Assembly (NCBI RefSeq): GCF_051251085.1
Contig: NZ_JBPCZH010000003.1
Location: 62,001 to 126,000 of the forward strand
Direction of reading: 5' to 3'
Source: Cernens ardua
GTDB lineage: Bacteria > Pseudomonadota > Gammaproteobacteria > Pseudomonadales > Halomonadaceae
Length of the DNA: 64,000 nucleotides
The notes under the pieces were generated by a model, which worked only from the letters and a program-made list of their open reading frames with translations, made no database searches and had not been told where the DNA came from. The position numbers and the translations under genes were made by a program. Positions within the stretch are counted from its first letter, which is position 1; every line of letters begins with the position of its first letter. This document shows, piece after piece, positions 17,328 through 26,524 of the stretch.

Positions 17328-18911
17328 CTACACCATCTTCGCTGCGGTAACGAGCTTCTGGGTATAGGGCTCTTTGGGATGCATGAATACCTCATCAGCT
17401 GTACCTGTCTCGACAATATGTCCGTTCTTCAATACGATCACACGGTGAGATAATGCCTTAACAACCGCCAAATCGTGGCTAATGAAGAGATAGCTCAACC
17501 GGCGTTCCTTTTGAATCTCGCGTAAAAGATCTATCAACTGCTTTTGTACCTGACGATCCAATGCCGCTGTTGGCTCATCCAGAATCAGTAGCCTGGGCTC
17601 CAGTATCAACGTACGCGCCAGTGCAATACGCGCCCGTTGACCACCCGAGAATTCGTGGGCATAACGATTGGTCATGTCCCCTGGAAGCTCGACATCCTGT
17701 AACGCTTTGTTGACTCTCTCTTCGACCTGCCGCTTGTTCAAACTTCTATCATGAAAACGTAACCCTTCAGCCACAATATCAAACACACTCATGCGAGGTG
17801 AAAGGGATCCATAGGGATCCTGGAACACAAACTGAATTTGACTACGATAGGGGCGCCACTGACGGAGGGTAAACTGATCCACACGCGTCCCCATGAAACT
17901 GATCACGCCGTCACCTTTCTGCAGACCAAGAATGGTCTTAGCCAGTGTGGATTTTCCCGACCCTGACTCACCGACAATACCGAGAGTTTCCCCCTCCTGC
18001 AATTTGATATTGATATGAGAAAGGGCCTGCACACTGCGCTTGGAACGCCCCAACAACCGCTTCTGCCCGCCATAACGTACACTGAGGTCATCGACACCCA
18101 ATACGCGAGGGGCATTCGGCATGACTGGAACCGGTGAACCCACCGGCTCAGCATCCAGCAGCATCTTCGTATATTCATGTCTCGGTGACTGCATGACCTG
18201 TTCAACGGCACCTTGCTCAACCAGATGTCCATGACGCATGACACTTACGCTGTTGGCATAACGCCTGACCAGATTGAGATCATGGGTTATGAGCAATAAC
18301 CCCATTCCCATCTCTTCCTTGAGTCGATTCAACAGATCAAGAATTTCACGTGCAACTGTCACGTCCAAAGCGGTAGTAGGCTCATCTGCAATCAACAGTT
18401 TCGGCTTATTCGCGATAGCCATGGCGATCATGACACGCTGCCGTTGCCCACCCGACAGGGAGTGTGGATATGCATCCATCATCTGTTCAGGCTCAGGCAA
18501 ATTCACCAGCTTCAAGAGTTTCAGTACCCGGGCATAGCGTTGGGACCGTGGCATTTTCCGGTTATGCAGGTAAATGGCTTCACTCACCTGTTGGCCGACT
18601 GTATGTACCGGATTCAGGGATGTCATCGGTTCCTGAAAAACAAATCCGACATCATTACCACGGTGCTGACGTAACATGTCATTGGTTAGCAGCGACAAAT
18701 TAATGCCGTTAAGGGACTTCACTCCATCGGAGGTCAGCCCCGGCCCGAGAAGCCCCATGATCGACAAGGCACTCAACGACTTGCCAGAACCAGACTCGCC
18801 TACCAAAGCGTGCGTTTCGCGGGGATCAATGGTGAAATTAACGTTATCCACCAACGTACGATCGCCTAAACGAACAACCAGATTTTCTACCGAGAGCAGA
18901 TGTTGACTCAT
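17328..18911 (-). CDS. yejF: Peptide ABC transporter, double ATPase (YejF)
   Basis: About 527 residues containing two complete ABC ATPase domains in one chain, as in YejF. Walker A motifs GESGSGKSLS and GESGSGKSTL open the halves, and each has LSGGQ-type signature and DEPT Walker B sequences. It powers YejABE, which imports oligopeptides and, in enterics, microcin C. The ATG at 18911 has AAGGAG seven bases upstream; a frame extending to 18935 would overlap yejE and is rejected. It is the last gene of the yejA-yejB-yejE-yejF operon. Confidence 0.92.
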   Translation of the reverse strand: MSQHLLSVENLVVRLGDRTLVDNVNFTIDPRETHALVGESGSGKSLSALSIMGLLGPGLTSDGVKSLNGINLSLLTNDMLRQHRGNDVGFVFQEPMTSLNPVHTVGQQVSEAIYLHNRKMPRSQRYARVLKLLKLVNLPEPEQMMDAYPHSLSGGQRQRVMIAMAIANKPKLLIADEPTTALDVTVAREILDLLNRLKEEMGMGLLLITHDLNLVRRYANSVSVMRHGHLVEQGAVEQVMQSPRHEYTKMLLDAEPVGSPVPVMPNAPRVLGVDDLSVRYGGQKRLLGRSKRSVQALSHINIKLQEGETLGIVGESGSGKSTLAKTILGLQKGDGVISFMGTRVDQFTLRQWRPYRSQIQFVFQDPYGSLSPRMSVFDIVAEGLRFHDRSLNKRQVEERVNKALQDVELPGDMTNRYAHEFSGGQRARIALARTLILEPRLLILDEPTAALDRQVQKQLIDLLREIQKERRLSYLFISHDLAVVKALSHRVIVLKNGHIVETGTADEVFMHPKEPYTQKLVTAAKMV

Positions 18912-18931
18912 TGTTTTCTCCTTATATCTGC

Positions 18932-20002
18932 TCAACGGGAGCTATTATGACGTGGGTCCATGGCATCACGAATGCCCTGCCCAATACCAATACAAACCGA
19001 CAACAAAATGGCCAGCGTCAGGAAAGCCGTCACCGTCAACCAAGTAGCGTGCGGATTGGTTTGTGCCTGGGTAATAAGGTCACCCAGCGATGCCGAGCCT
19101 GGTGGCAAACCGAAGCCAAGATAATCCAACGATACCAACGAAGTAATACAACCCGTAAAGATGATCGGCAGATAGGTTAGTGTCGACACCATTGCATTGG
19201 GCAATACATGGCGCCACATAATGGTCCAGGACGGGAGCCCCAGAAGTTTTGCGGCAGCAACATACTCCAGATTACGTGTACGCAAGAATTCAGCACGTAC
19301 AAGATCGACCACCTGCAGCCATGAAAACAGCAACATGATGACGATCAGCCACCACAGGTTTGGATTCACAAAACTCGATAGAATCATAATGATAAAGAGC
19401 GTCGGCAAAGAGCTCCATATCTCACTCAAGCGCTGTCCAATCAAGTCGATCCAACCGCCGTAATATCCCTGAATTCCTCCCAGCAAAATACCCAGGACAA
19501 GGGTCCCTGCGGTGACCACAAAAGCAAACAACAGAGAAATACGGATGCCATAGATGATTAACGCAAGTACATCACGCCCCTGATCATCCGTCCCAAGCCA
19601 GTGACGCGCTGAAGGTGCTGAAGGCACTGCATCGGGGTTAGACACATCCACCGTATCATAGGCATATGGAATCAATGGCTGAATCCACCAACCATGGGCG
19701 TAAATTTCCTGCTTTACAGCCGGATCTGCGTAATCTGTATCCGTCGGCAGGAAACCGCCAAAATCCGTTTCGGGATAGTTGAAGATCACCGGAAAATACG
19801 CGTGCCCTTTATACTCCACGAACAGCGGTTTATCGTTGGCAATAAAGTTGGCACCCGCGCTGATGATGCAAATAATCAACATGAACCAGCAGGCAAACCA
19901 TACACGTTTGTTATTGCGAATGACCTGGAATCGGCGGCGCATAATGGGAGACCAGAAAGGGGGCTTTTCCGGACGCACGGATGTTATGTTTTCTGTGGTC
20001 AT
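18932..20002 (-). CDS. yejE: Peptide ABC transporter permease YejE
   Basis: A 356-residue inner-membrane permease with an N-terminal helix, a long periplasmic stretch that includes HWLGTDDQGRDVL, and about five further helices carrying the DppC-type coupling region (AAKLLGLPSWTIMWRHVLPNA). Length and order match YejE. Its start overlaps the stop of yejB by four bases, so the operon is translationally coupled. Confidence 0.92.
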   Translation of the reverse strand: MTTENITSVRPEKPPFWSPIMRRRFQVIRNNKRVWFACWFMLIICIISAGANFIANDKPLFVEYKGHAYFPVIFNYPETDFGGFLPTDTDYADPAVKQEIYAHGWWIQPLIPYAYDTVDVSNPDAVPSAPSARHWLGTDDQGRDVLALIIYGIRISLLFAFVVTAGTLVLGILLGGIQGYYGGWIDLIGQRLSEIWSSLPTLFIIMILSSFVNPNLWWLIVIMLLFSWLQVVDLVRAEFLRTRNLEYVAAAKLLGLPSWTIMWRHVLPNAMVSTLTYLPIIFTGCITSLVSLDYLGFGLPPGSASLGDLITQAQTNPHATWLTVTAFLTLAILLSVCIGIGQGIRDAMDPRHNSSR

Positions 20003-21054
20003 TTGCGTGCCTCGAAATCGATCCGGGGGTCAATCCAGGTATACATCAGGTCACTTACCAACTGGGCAAGGAGTGTCAACAAAGAAAAAATAAAGAGCGT
20101 ACCGAAAATCACCGGATAATCACGCTGTTCAAGCGCTGTCAGGCCCAGCAGCCCCAAGCCGTTCAAAGAGAACATTTTTTCGATCAGAATGGAGCCGCCA
20201 ATCAGGATAGCCACCATGGTACTGGGCAATCCTGAAATAACGATCAACATGGCATTACGGAAAATATGGCGATACAGGATACGTTTCTCGCTCGCCCCCT
20301 TGGCACGAGCCGTCAACACATATTGACTATGTATTTCATTAAGAAAGCTGTTCTTCGTCAATAGGGACAACACCGCAAAACTACTCACCGCATAGGCTAG
20401 TACGGGCAATGCAATGTGGTGGAAGTAATCCAGAATCTTCCCGATGAGGGAGAGCTGCTCAAAGTTGGATGACACAAGCCCGCGCAAGGGAAACCATGTG
20501 AAATACTGCCCACCCGCGAAAAAGAAGATAAACAACAATGCCCACAAAAAGGCAGGGATAGCATATCCAATTATGACCAGCGCAGAAGTATAACGGTCGT
20601 AGCGAGAACCATAACGTACTGCCTGTTTGATCCCCAAAGGCACGGCGATCACATACATCAACAACATGGACCAAAAGCCGATGGAAATCGTGACGGGCAA
20701 GCGCGTTAGAATCAAATGGGCAACCGTTCCGCCTTGAAAGAAGCTATTGCCAAAATCAAACGTACAATAGTTCTTCACCATGATCAGGAAACGCTCCCAC
20801 ATGGGGCGATCAAAGCCGAACTGGTGATCAAGCTGCTTTATATAGGCCGAGTCTACACCGGTAATCGCACTGCCACCCACCGGACGTGCAGAGGTCACCT
20901 GACCGGGATGTGCCTGGGACATTGCCGACAGGCGTGCGAGGACCTGATCCACGGGTCCACCGGGAGCACTCTGAATAATGATGAAGTTCAGCAGCAAAAT
21001 ACCAAGAAGAGTCGGAATCATCAGTGCCAAACGCCGCAAAATATACACGCCCAT
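19999..21054 (-). CDS. yejB: Peptide ABC transporter permease YejB
   Basis: A 351-residue inner-membrane permease with the YejB-type N-terminus (MGVYILRRLALMIPTLLGI) and the conserved SAPGGPVDQ. The coupling loop ARAKGASEKRILYRHIFRNA is near residue 260. It pairs with YejE to form the transmembrane channel. It begins two bases after the yejA stop. Confidence 0.92.
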   Translation of the reverse strand: MGVYILRRLALMIPTLLGILLLNFIIIQSAPGGPVDQVLARLSAMSQAHPGQVTSARPVGGSAITGVDSAYIKQLDHQFGFDRPMWERFLIMVKNYCTFDFGNSFFQGGTVAHLILTRLPVTISIGFWSMLLMYVIAVPLGIKQAVRYGSRYDRYTSALVIIGYAIPAFLWALLFIFFFAGGQYFTWFPLRGLVSSNFEQLSLIGKILDYFHHIALPVLAYAVSSFAVLSLLTKNSFLNEIHSQYVLTARAKGASEKRILYRHIFRNAMLIVISGLPSTMVAILIGGSILIEKMFSLNGLGLLGLTALEQRDYPVIFGTLFIFSLLTLLAQLVSDLMYTWIDPRIDFEARK

Positions 21055-21056
21055 GA

Positions 21057-22949
21057 CTATTCGCCTCCCCGAGTCGATTCATTATTGATATGAGGATTTA
21101 TCCACCAGCTATCCAGATCAGAACCATATAGAGGGGAACGCGGCAGCTCCAACTGACGCCAGCGCGCCACGTTGTAATATTTTTGATAGTAGAGGGGGAC
21201 GAAATAGTGTTCTTGGCGGAGTACACGATCCAGCGCATGGGTAGCCGTAATCAGCGCCGGCCTGTCCTTGGCAACAATAATATTATTGATAAGTGCATCT
21301 ATTGCCGGATTGGAGATCCCCGCCACATTTTGGCTCATTGGCACATTGGCATACTGACTTCCCCAGTACGAGGCCTGCTCGGCCCCGGGACTATTGGACT
21401 CAGGTACCTGCGCACGCACCATGTCAAAAGCAAAGTGCTGTTCCAACACCAGATATTGATTTGGATCTACATTGCGAATATGAAGATGAATACCCAAGCG
21501 AGCCAGATTCTGGGCATAGGGTAGCGCAGTTCGAGTCTGCCCTGCATCATCCAATAGCAGTTCCAGATTGAACGGCTTGCCTTTCGGGGTATATAACTGA
21601 TTATTTTTAATGTAATACCCTGCCTGTACAAGAAGATCATAGGCTTTATGTAAACGGGAACGAATATCAGTCGGCTCTTCTCCATCCAGCGACTGCGTAA
21701 ATACACTGGCAGGCAGCTCCTTACGCAGAGGATCAAGTAGCGCCAATTCTCCCTTATCGGGTAAACCGTGTGCCTGAAAGACCGAATCGTCGAAGAAGCC
21801 CACATCGCGCGTATAAAGGCCGTGATAAAGCAGCCGATTTACCATGTCGAAATCAAAGGCAAGTGCCAAAGCTTCTCGTACCCGGATATCGTTGAATTCC
21901 GGGCGTCGCATATTCAGCGCATAACCCAGAAAGGCTCCCGGGTTTCCCCTCGGCAACTGAAACTTGATGATATCATGATGCCGAATGGCGGGACCTGTAT
22001 AGTTGGTCGCCCAGCTAGCCGGGGAAGGCTCTATACGGTAATCGACATGCCCTGAAAGAAAGGCCTGCAAGGCGACCGAATCATCCTGATAATAATCGTA
22101 GATAATAGTATTGGCATTATAACGCCCCTTCATCACTGGCAGGTTACGCCCCCAGTAATTTGGGTTACGTGTATAGACGATACGGGAACCCGGGATTACC
22201 TGTGTAATGGTGTAAGGGCCTGAACCAACGGGAATATCCAGAGAAGGCTGAGTAAAATCGTGATGTTTCCAATAGTGTTCCGGCATAACCGGGAACTGCC
22301 CCAGGTCCAAAGGCAATTCATAGGGTGCAGTTGACTTCAAGTCGAAATGTACCACCCCTGGGCGAGGTATGGATACGGCTTTGACATCTGCGTAATACCC
22401 CCGGAAGAAAGGCATTGCTTTGGTCATCAATAACTTGTAGCTAAAGACCACATCCTCTGCTGTGACAGGCGTCCCATCACTAAAACGTGCCTTTGGATTG
22501 ATGTCGAACTCTACCCAGCTCCGCTTCGGTCCGATACGAATTCCATCAGCCAACAGGCCATATTCCGTATAAGGTTCATCCCAATTAGGGGTCAACAGGG
22601 TGTCATAAAGATAGGAGTTATACAGATAAGTCACCCCTGCTCCCGCGACTCCCGAAATAATAAACGGGTTGAGGGAGTCAAAACTGCCAAGTTCAGACAC
22701 CGTGAGCGTCCCACCCTTGGGCGCATCAGGATTCACATAAGGAAAGTGAGTAAAATTGGCAGGTAACCTGGGTTGACCACTTATAGCTAATCCATAGGTC
22801 GTTATCACGGAGTTATTGCTGGCCTGCTGAGCAGTCGGCGCAGTGGTTTCAGCATGTGCGACACCCGTTAGGCAAAAAATTCCCATACCTAATACCAGGC
22901 GCGACAAATCGCAGGCCAGTCCGCGACGTCCTTTACAATCAAAAAACAT
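21057..22949 (-). CDS. yejA: Periplasmic peptide-binding protein YejA
   Basis: About 630 residues of the SBP_bac_5 family with a signal peptide ending near VAHAET. It binds extracellular peptides for YejBEF. The ATG giving MFFDCKG at 22949 is preferred because AAGGA lies about ten bases upstream; an in-frame ATG at 22982 lacks a ribosome-binding site. The mature part shows the family landmarks YGLA, DPFSDG-like (ARFSDGTPVTAEDVVFS) and GSGPYTI. It is the first gene of the operon, with its promoter in the 400-base gap upstream. Confidence 0.9.
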   Translation of the reverse strand: MFFDCKGRRGLACDLSRLVLGMGIFCLTGVAHAETTAPTAQQASNNSVITTYGLAISGQPRLPANFTHFPYVNPDAPKGGTLTVSELGSFDSLNPFIISGVAGAGVTYLYNSYLYDTLLTPNWDEPYTEYGLLADGIRIGPKRSWVEFDINPKARFSDGTPVTAEDVVFSYKLLMTKAMPFFRGYYADVKAVSIPRPGVVHFDLKSTAPYELPLDLGQFPVMPEHYWKHHDFTQPSLDIPVGSGPYTITQVIPGSRIVYTRNPNYWGRNLPVMKGRYNANTIIYDYYQDDSVALQAFLSGHVDYRIEPSPASWATNYTGPAIRHHDIIKFQLPRGNPGAFLGYALNMRRPEFNDIRVREALALAFDFDMVNRLLYHGLYTRDVGFFDDSVFQAHGLPDKGELALLDPLRKELPASVFTQSLDGEEPTDIRSRLHKAYDLLVQAGYYIKNNQLYTPKGKPFNLELLLDDAGQTRTALPYAQNLARLGIHLHIRNVDPNQYLVLEQHFAFDMVRAQVPESNSPGAEQASYWGSQYANVPMSQNVAGISNPAIDALINNIIVAKDRPALITATHALDRVLRQEHYFVPLYYQKYYNVARWRQLELPRSPLYGSDLDSWWINPHINNESTRGGE

Positions 22950-23351
22950 TATGACTCGATCCTTCGGCAACAACACCTGCATTGCAGATGCAGAGTACGC
23001 CTGTAATTTTGTTGTTATGCAACTTGGCCACCTGATTATTATATCTTGTGTGGTATTTGCTTTTCGGGGTTAAACCGAAGAGGTATTTTCTCCAGTCAAA
23101 TCAGAATATGCAGGTAAAACATGCGCTCTGGCAGCATGACACTGTGCTGTTTATTGTGTGCTCTTGACCGGACAGAAACGATTATTATATTGCTGGTTTC
23201 AAAGGTTTTTCCCAAGGCTATCAAAACCCCGCATTAACTTTCGAATACTTCAAAACAGCAGTTTTATTTGGTTAAGAAGGATAACGCCGATACCCAACCA
23301 GAGCAATGGTAACCTCAACTAACATTAAGGTTTTATATGCTTTTTTTAATA
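22950..23351. other. Intergenic region upstream of yejA
   Basis: About 400 bases, AT-rich, holding the presumed yejA promoter near its lower end and the terminator of the next receptor at its upper edge. No further gene or conserved RNA was recognised. Confidence 0.5.
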
Positions 23352-23377
23352 AAAGGGCCACCCGAAGGTGGCCTTTT
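23352..23377 (-). terminator. Rho-independent terminator of second receptor
   Basis: The stem GGCCACC (23356-23362) with loop CGAA and GGTGGCC (23367-23373), followed on the minus strand by TTTTATTAAAAAAA, lies just below the stop of the receptor gene at 23398. Confidence 0.85.
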
Positions 23378-23397
23378 CATGGGGTAGTGACTTCCCT

Positions 23398-26145
23398 TTA
23401 GAACGCCCAGTGTACCTCACCAAATACAGTACGGCCCATCAGGCTGTAGTATTGTGGGAAATAACCGGAGGTACCCACGTCCAGCTGATCCGAGAACGGT
23501 GGTTTACGGTTGAAGACGTTATTCACGCCAACCGTAATTTCGGGGCCATGCTTGAACTGATATCCTACATGACCATCCCATTGCGTATAGGAGGCTACAC
23601 GACCGTGGTGATACCCATTCTGATCCTCATCACGGAAGCCGGTCTTGTACTCATTAACAATTCCCGCTGTCCAACCGTTATTCGCCCAGTTAAGTGAAAT
23701 GGTATGCTGCCAACGGAAGTTGACTTGCCCCTGCGCTTCCAATTCATCGATGCCCATTTCATCATGCTTCTGACCATCCATGTTTTCCTGGAACTTATTG
23801 GTATAAGTACCATTGAAGTTGAGTGACCAGAGGCCAATGTGGGTAGGCAGCGAATAACTCGCACCGAAATCCGCACCATTGGTTTGCAGGGAACCAATGT
23901 TTTCCAAAGGCGTATTGATCGAAACGATACGGCCATTACTGCCACGTCTAACATCCGAAGGATCATTCAACAATGTCCAGTCAGGTGCCTGTGTAGTGAT
24001 ATAACGATCTACGCGGATCCACCATAGGTCAGCATTGATGGACAAATTGTTAATAGGCTGGAAGACAGCACCCAATGTCCAGTTCTTGGCTTTTTCAGGC
24101 TGAAGATTCTTGTTCCCACCAGAGAGATTCAGGTACTGCTGGGCCGGTAGTGAAGGATTCTGTGGATCCACCATTTCCGGGGTGAAGGTACTGTATTCAG
24201 GCTGATACATCTCATACAGCGACGGCGCGTGGAATCCCTTACCAAAGGAGCCACGGAACAGAATCCAGTCAAACGGTTGATAACGGAAAGAGATCTTCGG
24301 ACTGGAAGCACCTGAGAAGTGCGCATACTTGTCATAACGCCATGAACCGGTCATCGACAGAGCGTCAGTGATCGGTATATTCAACTCTGTCCATACCCCG
24401 CCTTCATTGCGAGAGCCACGGGAATCACCTGGACTAAGGCCTGCTGAACTGGACAACCCTGCCAATGCAGTTTGATCGCTGTTCAGCTTTTCATGCGTTG
24501 CTGAAGCGCCGAGGGCCAGTTCAACAGGACCAGCGCCAAACCAGTCGCCAATGGATCGAGTAATCTTACCATCCCAGTTATAGCTCTGATATACCGCTGA
24601 CCATACACGCCCCTTGACTTCAGCAGCCTCAAGAGCGGATTGCTGTGAAGGTGTCAAATTGATTGCAAAGGGATCAATAGCACCATCGTTAAAGTCCTGC
24701 TCCAACAGATTGTCATTTTCGAATCCATTGGTCAGATCAGAATGTAAACTACTGCGGTTGTAATATACTGCCGTATCATAATTCCAACCCCAGGCATGGT
24801 CACCCTTCACTTCGAACATGATACGTTTGTTATCATTCGTATTTTCGGTCACACGGTTACCCAATCCGACCGTACGATAATAGAGCGGCAAATCTCCACT
24901 ATTACCGGCTGGATAATATGGGCTGGACGTTTTCAACGTCGTATAGTTGTCGTTGTCATCCGAAGTAGTAACAGGGGCGGCTGCCGCTCGAGAATTATCG
25001 CGATCACGTGTCCAGAAATAGGACAATGCCCCCGTTGCATGCTGCCCCATTTTGAAGGTACCTGCCGTATAGAGTGAAGTACGTTCATAGGGATCAACCA
25101 GCCACTGGTTCTTGGCGTAATCGTATTTGCAATTACTCCCCACAGAAAGCTGATTCTTACCGCCACAGGCACCTGACAATGGCGAAATCAGATCTCCCTC
25201 AGCATTTTGATAGTTAGCCGGGGTATTGAAGGCGGAACCGGAAATAACATTCTGCCCCGGATCATAGTCACGTACGTAACCACGATGATTGGAATTCAAG
25301 CCATTGGCTTTTTGATAGCTTAGGGTTCCCATCACGTTGAATCCATCACGATCCAGATCACCATAGCCCCAGGAACCAGACACTTTTCTGCTTTGACCTC
25401 CACCACTCTTGTCAGGTGTTGTCCCAGTCAGATCAATGCTTGCTCCCTGATAGTTACTTTTAGTGATGAAATTGATAACACCACCAATAGCATCCGAGCC
25501 ATACAATGCAGAGGCGCCATCTCGCAGAATCTGGACCTGCTGAATAGCATCGAATGGAATTGTACTCAAGTCTGGTGCGGTACCCGTACCCGCATCATTA
25601 GCCAAACGACGCCCATTGAGCAGAACAAGAGTAAAGTCAGGTCCAAGTCCACGCATATTGGCGTATGACGCGCCACCCGTTACATATCCTCCGGTACCTA
25701 TACTGTTATTGCTACCAGCATTGTTCATACTGATACGCTGCATCAGCTGATCCATATTAGTGACACCACTTTGGCGCATCTGGCTCATGCTAATAATAGT
25801 GACGGGCACAGAGGTAGCCGCATTAGGTCCGGAAAAGGCTGTTCCGGTGACTGTCACATTTTTCAACTGTTGCGCAGTAGCGGTAGAGCTGGTTGAAGCC
25901 GCTGCGGGGGCCGCCGCTGCAGCCGGAGCCGCAGGAGCCGCCGCCGCGGGCGCTGCTGGAGCCGCCGGAGCAACATCGTCATTAGTGGATTGCGCGTAAG
26001 CATGAGTGGTATGAAGCGCGACTGCGACCAAAAGTGTCGACACTGAGGCACAAACCAGGGCTGGGCGCTTATTAAAAAGCGAATTAGATGCGATGGACGG
26101 AGACACAGGTGTACCCTGCCACGTTCCAGACGATCGAAGATTCAT
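23398..26145 (-). CDS. TonB-dependent receptor with Ala/Pro linker, paralogue 2
   Basis: A 915-residue receptor closely related to the ones at 4968 and 26525. The signal peptide ends near AYAQS (about 53), then an Ala/Pro-rich linker (about 60-88), the TonB box LKNVTVTG, a plug (NMRGLG, LLNGRR, SALYGSDAIGGVINFIT) and a barrel ending HWAF. The N-terminal MNLRSSGTWQG is nearly identical to that of the next receptor, evidence of duplication with conserved export signals. The gene sits directly beside yejABEF, so a peptide substrate is a reasonable guess but not shown. The GGATCTATCA context precedes the ATG. Confidence 0.9.
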   Translation of the reverse strand: MNLRSSGTWQGTPVSPSIASNSLFNKRPALVCASVSTLLVAVALHTTHAYAQSTNDDVAPAAPAAPAAAAPAAPAAAAAPAAASTSSTATAQQLKNVTVTGTAFSGPNAATSVPVTIISMSQMRQSGVTNMDQLMQRISMNNAGSNNSIGTGGYVTGGASYANMRGLGPDFTLVLLNGRRLANDAGTGTAPDLSTIPFDAIQQVQILRDGASALYGSDAIGGVINFITKSNYQGASIDLTGTTPDKSGGGQSRKVSGSWGYGDLDRDGFNVMGTLSYQKANGLNSNHRGYVRDYDPGQNVISGSAFNTPANYQNAEGDLISPLSGACGGKNQLSVGSNCKYDYAKNQWLVDPYERTSLYTAGTFKMGQHATGALSYFWTRDRDNSRAAAAPVTTSDDNDNYTTLKTSSPYYPAGNSGDLPLYYRTVGLGNRVTENTNDNKRIMFEVKGDHAWGWNYDTAVYYNRSSLHSDLTNGFENDNLLEQDFNDGAIDPFAINLTPSQQSALEAAEVKGRVWSAVYQSYNWDGKITRSIGDWFGAGPVELALGASATHEKLNSDQTALAGLSSSAGLSPGDSRGSRNEGGVWTELNIPITDALSMTGSWRYDKYAHFSGASSPKISFRYQPFDWILFRGSFGKGFHAPSLYEMYQPEYSTFTPEMVDPQNPSLPAQQYLNLSGGNKNLQPEKAKNWTLGAVFQPINNLSINADLWWIRVDRYITTQAPDWTLLNDPSDVRRGSNGRIVSINTPLENIGSLQTNGADFGASYSLPTHIGLWSLNFNGTYTNKFQENMDGQKHDEMGIDELEAQGQVNFRWQHTISLNWANNGWTAGIVNEYKTGFRDEDQNGYHHGRVASYTQWDGHVGYQFKHGPEITVGVNNVFNRKPPFSDQLDVGTSGYFPQYYSLMGRTVFGEVHWAF

Positions 26146-26468
26146 TGATAGATCCCTATGGAAATTATTTATTCTTTGTTAATCAGTTTTGAGTAATGAG
26201 GGTGATTATCAGGAGTTTGTCATTATCGTTCCCGATAAATTCCACTGAAGAGTGAGTACAAGTAAACGCCTGATCTGGGAGCGCTCTTGTAGCAACGTAG
26301 AAATCAAGAGAACAGCAACGACGTCGACGTTAAAGGAAATCTTCAGTTTGGATTAAGTTTAATGGGTTACAGGGGCAAGGACAATAGGAGGGATTATTGA
26401 AAATAGATCGTGCGAGCAAAGCTTAATGATATGTTGCTCTTCGAATGGGTAATGCCCGGTTACTATTT
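26146..26468. other. Intergenic region upstream of receptor 2
   Basis: About 320 AT-rich bases that must hold the promoter of the receptor at 23398. The sequence CCCGATAAATTCC near 26230 resembles the CCCGATAATTATT found upstream of the third receptor, a sign that the two leader regions share ancestry. No gene seen. Confidence 0.45.
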
Positions 26469-26499
26469 CATACCCCCCAACCGAAATTTGGGGGGTATG
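26469..26499. terminator. G/C-rich hairpin after third receptor
   Basis: CATACCCCCCAA (26469-26480) pairs perfectly with TTGGGGGGTATG (26488-26499) just downstream of the receptor stop at 26525. The following T-tract on the minus strand is weak, but the stem is very stable. Confidence 0.6.
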
Positions 26500-26524
26500 C
26501 CTTTATTATATACTGGGACGCTCG